This document shows, piece by piece, positions 61,761 to 64,000 of a stretch of DNA of 64,000 nt (its first letter is position 1; every line of letters begins with the position of its first letter). The notes beneath the pieces are model-generated. The model was not told where the DNA came from. It saw only the letters and a list, made by a program, of their open reading frames with translations, and ran no database searches. This DNA comes from Gemmatimonadales bacterium. GTDB taxonomy: Bacteria > Gemmatimonadota > Gemmatimonadetes > Longimicrobiales > Gaopeijiaceae. The stretch covers positions 1-64,000 of the forward strand of contig REBP01000074.1 of assembly GCA_007692665.1 (NCBI GenBank). The letters run 5' to 3'. The position numbers were made by a program, and so were the translations under genes.

Positions 61761-63529
61761 CGAATCTCCTTCGACATGAGGCGCACGAGCACCGCCACGA
61801 GTCCGCGCAGACCCCGGTGCTGTTCCCATCCCAGCAGCGCACGCGTGAGCTTCCGCCCCCGGGGCCCGTAGGGGAACCACCACGGGTCCGGGCGTCGCCC
61901 CCCCCGCCGGACGAGGATGCTCCGGCTCCGGCTGAAGGCCAGGAGCCCTTCGCCACCCCGGGCACGGGACCAGCCGGATTCCCCCACGCCCCCCATGGGA
62001 AGCCCGGGAATCGCCCACTGGGAAAGCGTGTCGTTCACGGACACGCCTCCGGCCCTGATCCGGTGGGCCAGTGCCCGCCCCCGCGCCAGGTCCCGGGTCC
62101 AGATCGAGGCATGAAGCCCCATGGGATGCCGGTTGGCCAGCAGGATGGCCTCGTCGGCGCCCTGCACGGACACGACGGGGAGGAGCGGTCCGAAGGTTTC
62201 CTCCTCGAGCACGAGCGCCCCTTCGGGCACGTCGGCGAGGACCGTGGGGAGGAAGATGTTCGAGGCCGGATCGGCGCGCGTACCTCCGCAGAGGATCCTG
62301 GCCCCCCGATCCACGGCATCGGCGACCTGGGCTTCCACGGTCTCGAGCCCCGCGCCGAGGACCATGGGCCCGATCTCGACGTTTCCGCCGGTCCCGGCGC
62401 GCAGTTCCGACGTCACGCGCACCAGGATGCGGAGGAACTCCTCGTAGACCGGGGCCTCCACGTAGACCCGCTCGGTGGAAATGCAGGTCTGTCCCGCGTT
62501 GTAGAAGGCACCAAAGGCGATCCCCCGGGCCGCGGTCTCCAGCTCCGCATCGGCGAGGACCAGCGCCGGGTCCTTCCCGCCCAGCTCCACCGAGACCGGG
62601 ATCAGGTGCTCCGCGGCCCGGGCAAGGACGGCACGCCCGGTGACGGGGCTTCCCACCAGGTGGACGTGGTCCGGGCGGGCGTCGACCAGGGCGCTCCCCG
62701 TGAGGGCCCCACCCTGGACCACGACCACGAGGTCCTCGGGGAGACCGGCCTCCTCGCAGATCTCCGCCACGATGGCCCCGGTGAAGGGGGTGTGCTCGGA
62801 GGGCTTGAGGACCACCCCGTTTCCGGCGAAGAGGGCCGTGATGACCGGTTCCATCGACAGCGTGAACGGGTAGTTCCAGGGCGCCAGGACGGCGATCACG
62901 CCCAGGGGCTCGTGGAAGATCCGGGCCGATCCCCCCGGGAGGAGACCGGCCCCGATGCGTCGGGGGGCCAGCACCTTCCGGGCGGTCCGTTCGTAGTGCC
63001 GAAGCAGGCGAAGCACGACCAGGACCTCGGTGAGGGCCTCGTCCTCGGGCTTTCCCGTCTCGGCAATGATCCTGTCGGCGATGTCGTCGGTCCGACGCCC
63101 GATGACCCGTCTGAGCGCCACGAGCCGCGCCGTCCGCTCCTCCACGGCCAGGGCACCCCAGACCGCCTGGGCGTTCCGGGCCCGGAGTACCGAGGCTTCC
63201 ACCACGGCCACCGGGTCCACGGGCATGACCCCCACCAGCCCCCGGTCCGCGGGTCGACGAATCCGGAGCTCGGTGAGGGGGGGCGGGGGCTCCGGGTCCG
63301 CGCCCGGTTCCGTGTCCACATCCGGCTCTCGGTCCCTCCGAATCCGTTCGGGGAACGGTCTCGACCGGTCTGGATCGCCATGCACGTCGAGCCGCCGGGA
63401 CAGTCGGGTGCTCTCCTCCGCCGCCTCCGCCGCCGCCGCAGATTCCGGACCGGCCTCCCGGCGAGCCCGGACTTCCGGGGAAAGCTGGGCCCCCCGGGCG
63501 CCGGCCGAGGCCGTCGGTGAGCGATTCAC
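61757..63529 (-). CDS. Aldehyde dehydrogenase with a long disordered N-terminus
   Basis: NAD(P)+-dependent aldehyde dehydrogenase of 590 residues. Active-site features are complete: PWNYPF (218-223), Glu315 in VELGGKD and Cys349 in AGQTCIS. About 95 residues rich in Ala, Arg, Pro and Glu precede the catalytic domain, beyond the family norm; the C-terminal end KLTRALLGWEQHRGLRG resembles membrane-associated fatty or short-chain dehydrogenases. The GTG start overlaps the GlcE-like stop (GTGA), which supports the long form. Between glcE and glcF genes it may supply glycolate from glycolaldehyde, but other aldehydes are possible. Confidence 0.87.
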   Translation of the reverse strand: MNRSPTASAGARGAQLSPEVRARREAGPESAAAAEAAEESTRLSRRLDVHGDPDRSRPFPERIRRDREPDVDTEPGADPEPPPPLTELRIRRPADRGLVGVMPVDPVAVVEASVLRARNAQAVWGALAVEERTARLVALRRVIGRRTDDIADRIIAETGKPEDEALTEVLVVLRLLRHYERTARKVLAPRRIGAGLLPGGSARIFHEPLGVIAVLAPWNYPFTLSMEPVITALFAGNGVVLKPSEHTPFTGAIVAEICEEAGLPEDLVVVVQGGALTGSALVDARPDHVHLVGSPVTGRAVLARAAEHLIPVSVELGGKDPALVLADAELETAARGIAFGAFYNAGQTCISTERVYVEAPVYEEFLRILVRVTSELRAGTGGNVEIGPMVLGAGLETVEAQVADAVDRGARILCGGTRADPASNIFLPTVLADVPEGALVLEEETFGPLLPVVSVQGADEAILLANRHPMGLHASIWTRDLARGRALAHRIRAGGVSVNDTLSQWAIPGLPMGGVGESGWSRARGGEGLLAFSRSRSILVRRGGRRPDPWWFPYGPRGRKLTRALLGWEQHRGLRGLVAVLVRLMSKEIR

Positions 63530-64000
63530 CGGGATCCTCCCGCGGTGGCCGGGGGAACTGCCCCGAGAAAGACGGTGTCGATTTCAGCCAGGATGCGGGC
63601 GCGGACCGGATCGTCGGGGCGCCGGGCCTCCCCCTGGACGACGAGGTGCCCGCCTGCGCTGCGCACGGCCTCCTCGAACGGCGCCCTCCCTGCCTCCCCG
63701 GGACCGGGAATGCCGCCCGCGGGGATGCGGGCCTCCACGCCACCGTCCATGAGATGGGCGGCCAGCCAGCTCCCGGTTCCGCGGCCTTCCCCCCGTCCCA
63801 CCAGGGGTCGGAAGGCCTCCAGCAGCGCCCCGGATGCGGCGGGCATGCCCGCGCTCCGAAGCGACAGGGTTCCCTCCAGCCGGGGGGTCAGGCCGCCGGC
63901 CTCTCGCGCCCGTTCTTCCCACCACGCCGCGCCTTCGGTGCCCTCGAGTTTCCGGGGGCCGATCCTCGAGGTCCCGCTGCCGCCCAGGCCGGCGGCGGCG
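63526..64000 (-). CDS. glcE: GlcE-like FAD oxidase subunit, N-terminus outside the window
   Basis: The last 157 residues of a protein that runs off the right edge. The visible part has an alpha/beta pattern ending in GGHLVVQGEARRPDDPVRARI, similar to the C-terminal cap of FAD-linked glycolate oxidase subunit GlcE, where a GGH-type strand precedes the final helix. The FAD-binding domain would lie outside. The assignment rests mainly on context: it overlaps the aldehyde dehydrogenase gene (GTGA) and is followed by glcF. An internal ATG at 63846 is not the start, because the frame stays open to the edge. Confidence 0.6.
   Translation of the reverse strand, partial: AAAGLGGSGTSRIGPRKLEGTEGAAWWEERAREAGGLTPRLEGTLSLRSAGMPAASGALLEAFRPLVGRGEGRGTGSWLAAHLMDGGVEARIPAGGIPGPGEAGRAPFEEAVRSAGGHLVVQGEARRPDDPVRARILAEIDTVFLGAVPPATAGGSR

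Noticed and set aside
61761-63743. An N-terminal extension of GlcF by about 660 codons
   Set aside because: It lies in the wrong frame over the aldehyde dehydrogenase gene. The GTG at 61760 overlapping that gene's stop is the natural start of GlcF.

Overview
This 64 kb window is a gene-dense, very GC-rich bacterial chromosome segment. The longest stretch without a gene is about 290 bases (8332-8622). I saw no tRNA, rRNA, CRISPR array, insertion sequence or phage gene. Three things point to a member of the Gemmatimonadota or a close relative: an alternative complex III (actA/actB), a caa3-type cytochrome oxidase with fused cytochrome c, and a YpdA (bacillithiol-type) reductase, all in a background of heavily biased G/C third positions. 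That placement is an inference from gene content only.

Left part (1-18 kb). The window opens inside the alternative complex III operon (actB cut by the edge, actA complete, with a recognisable promoter). Then come a DUF432-MscS pair, a NatAB-like ABC exporter, a small AbrB-type regulator, a LuxE-LuxC-like pair that makes fatty aldehydes (no luciferase), a zinc-ribbon membrane protein, ypdA, the magnesium transporter mgtE, and a YgfZ/SirB1-like pair.

Middle part (18-38 kb). Protein quality control and envelope genes: a lipoprotein, Lon with an unusual disordered insertion, a site-2-type protease with CBS domains, a Slt-type lytic transglycosylase and a DUF1206 membrane protein. These are followed by two secreted hydrolases, ETF-quinone oxidoreductase with an altered Fe-S ligand set, a MoxR-like AAA+ ATPase and its likely VWA partner (separated by two tandem-domain universal stress proteins and mutY on the other strand), and a PhzF-family protein.

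Respiratory block (38-44 kb). coxB-coxA-coxC-coxD-ctaG run on the minus strand, with a DUF481-type outer-membrane protein translationally coupled behind ctaG. Together with actAB and ETF-QO this gives a branched aerobic chain: quinol or ETF to quinone, alternative complex III, cytochrome c and caa3 oxidase.

Right part (44-64 kb). A DUF192 lipoprotein, an atypical histidine-kinase-like ATPase and a coupled pair (unknown protein plus alkaline-phosphatase-superfamily enzyme) lead into a tight plus-strand operon. This holds a GspE/PilB-type ATPase with an extra zinc-ribbon tail, an NtrY-like kinase, an NtrC-type sigma-54 activator, an Omp85-like barrel with a bactofilin-like N-terminus, and a DUF4390 protein. 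The minus strand then carries a run of overlapping genes: GlcE-like (cut by the right edge), aldehyde dehydrogenase, GlcF, M20 peptidase, GNAT acyltransferase, N-succinylamino-acid racemase/OSBS, and a D-aminoacylase-like amidohydrolase. The last four look like a D-amino-acid salvage route. Many neighbours overlap by four bases (ATGA, GTGA, TTGA), and this fixes several starts.
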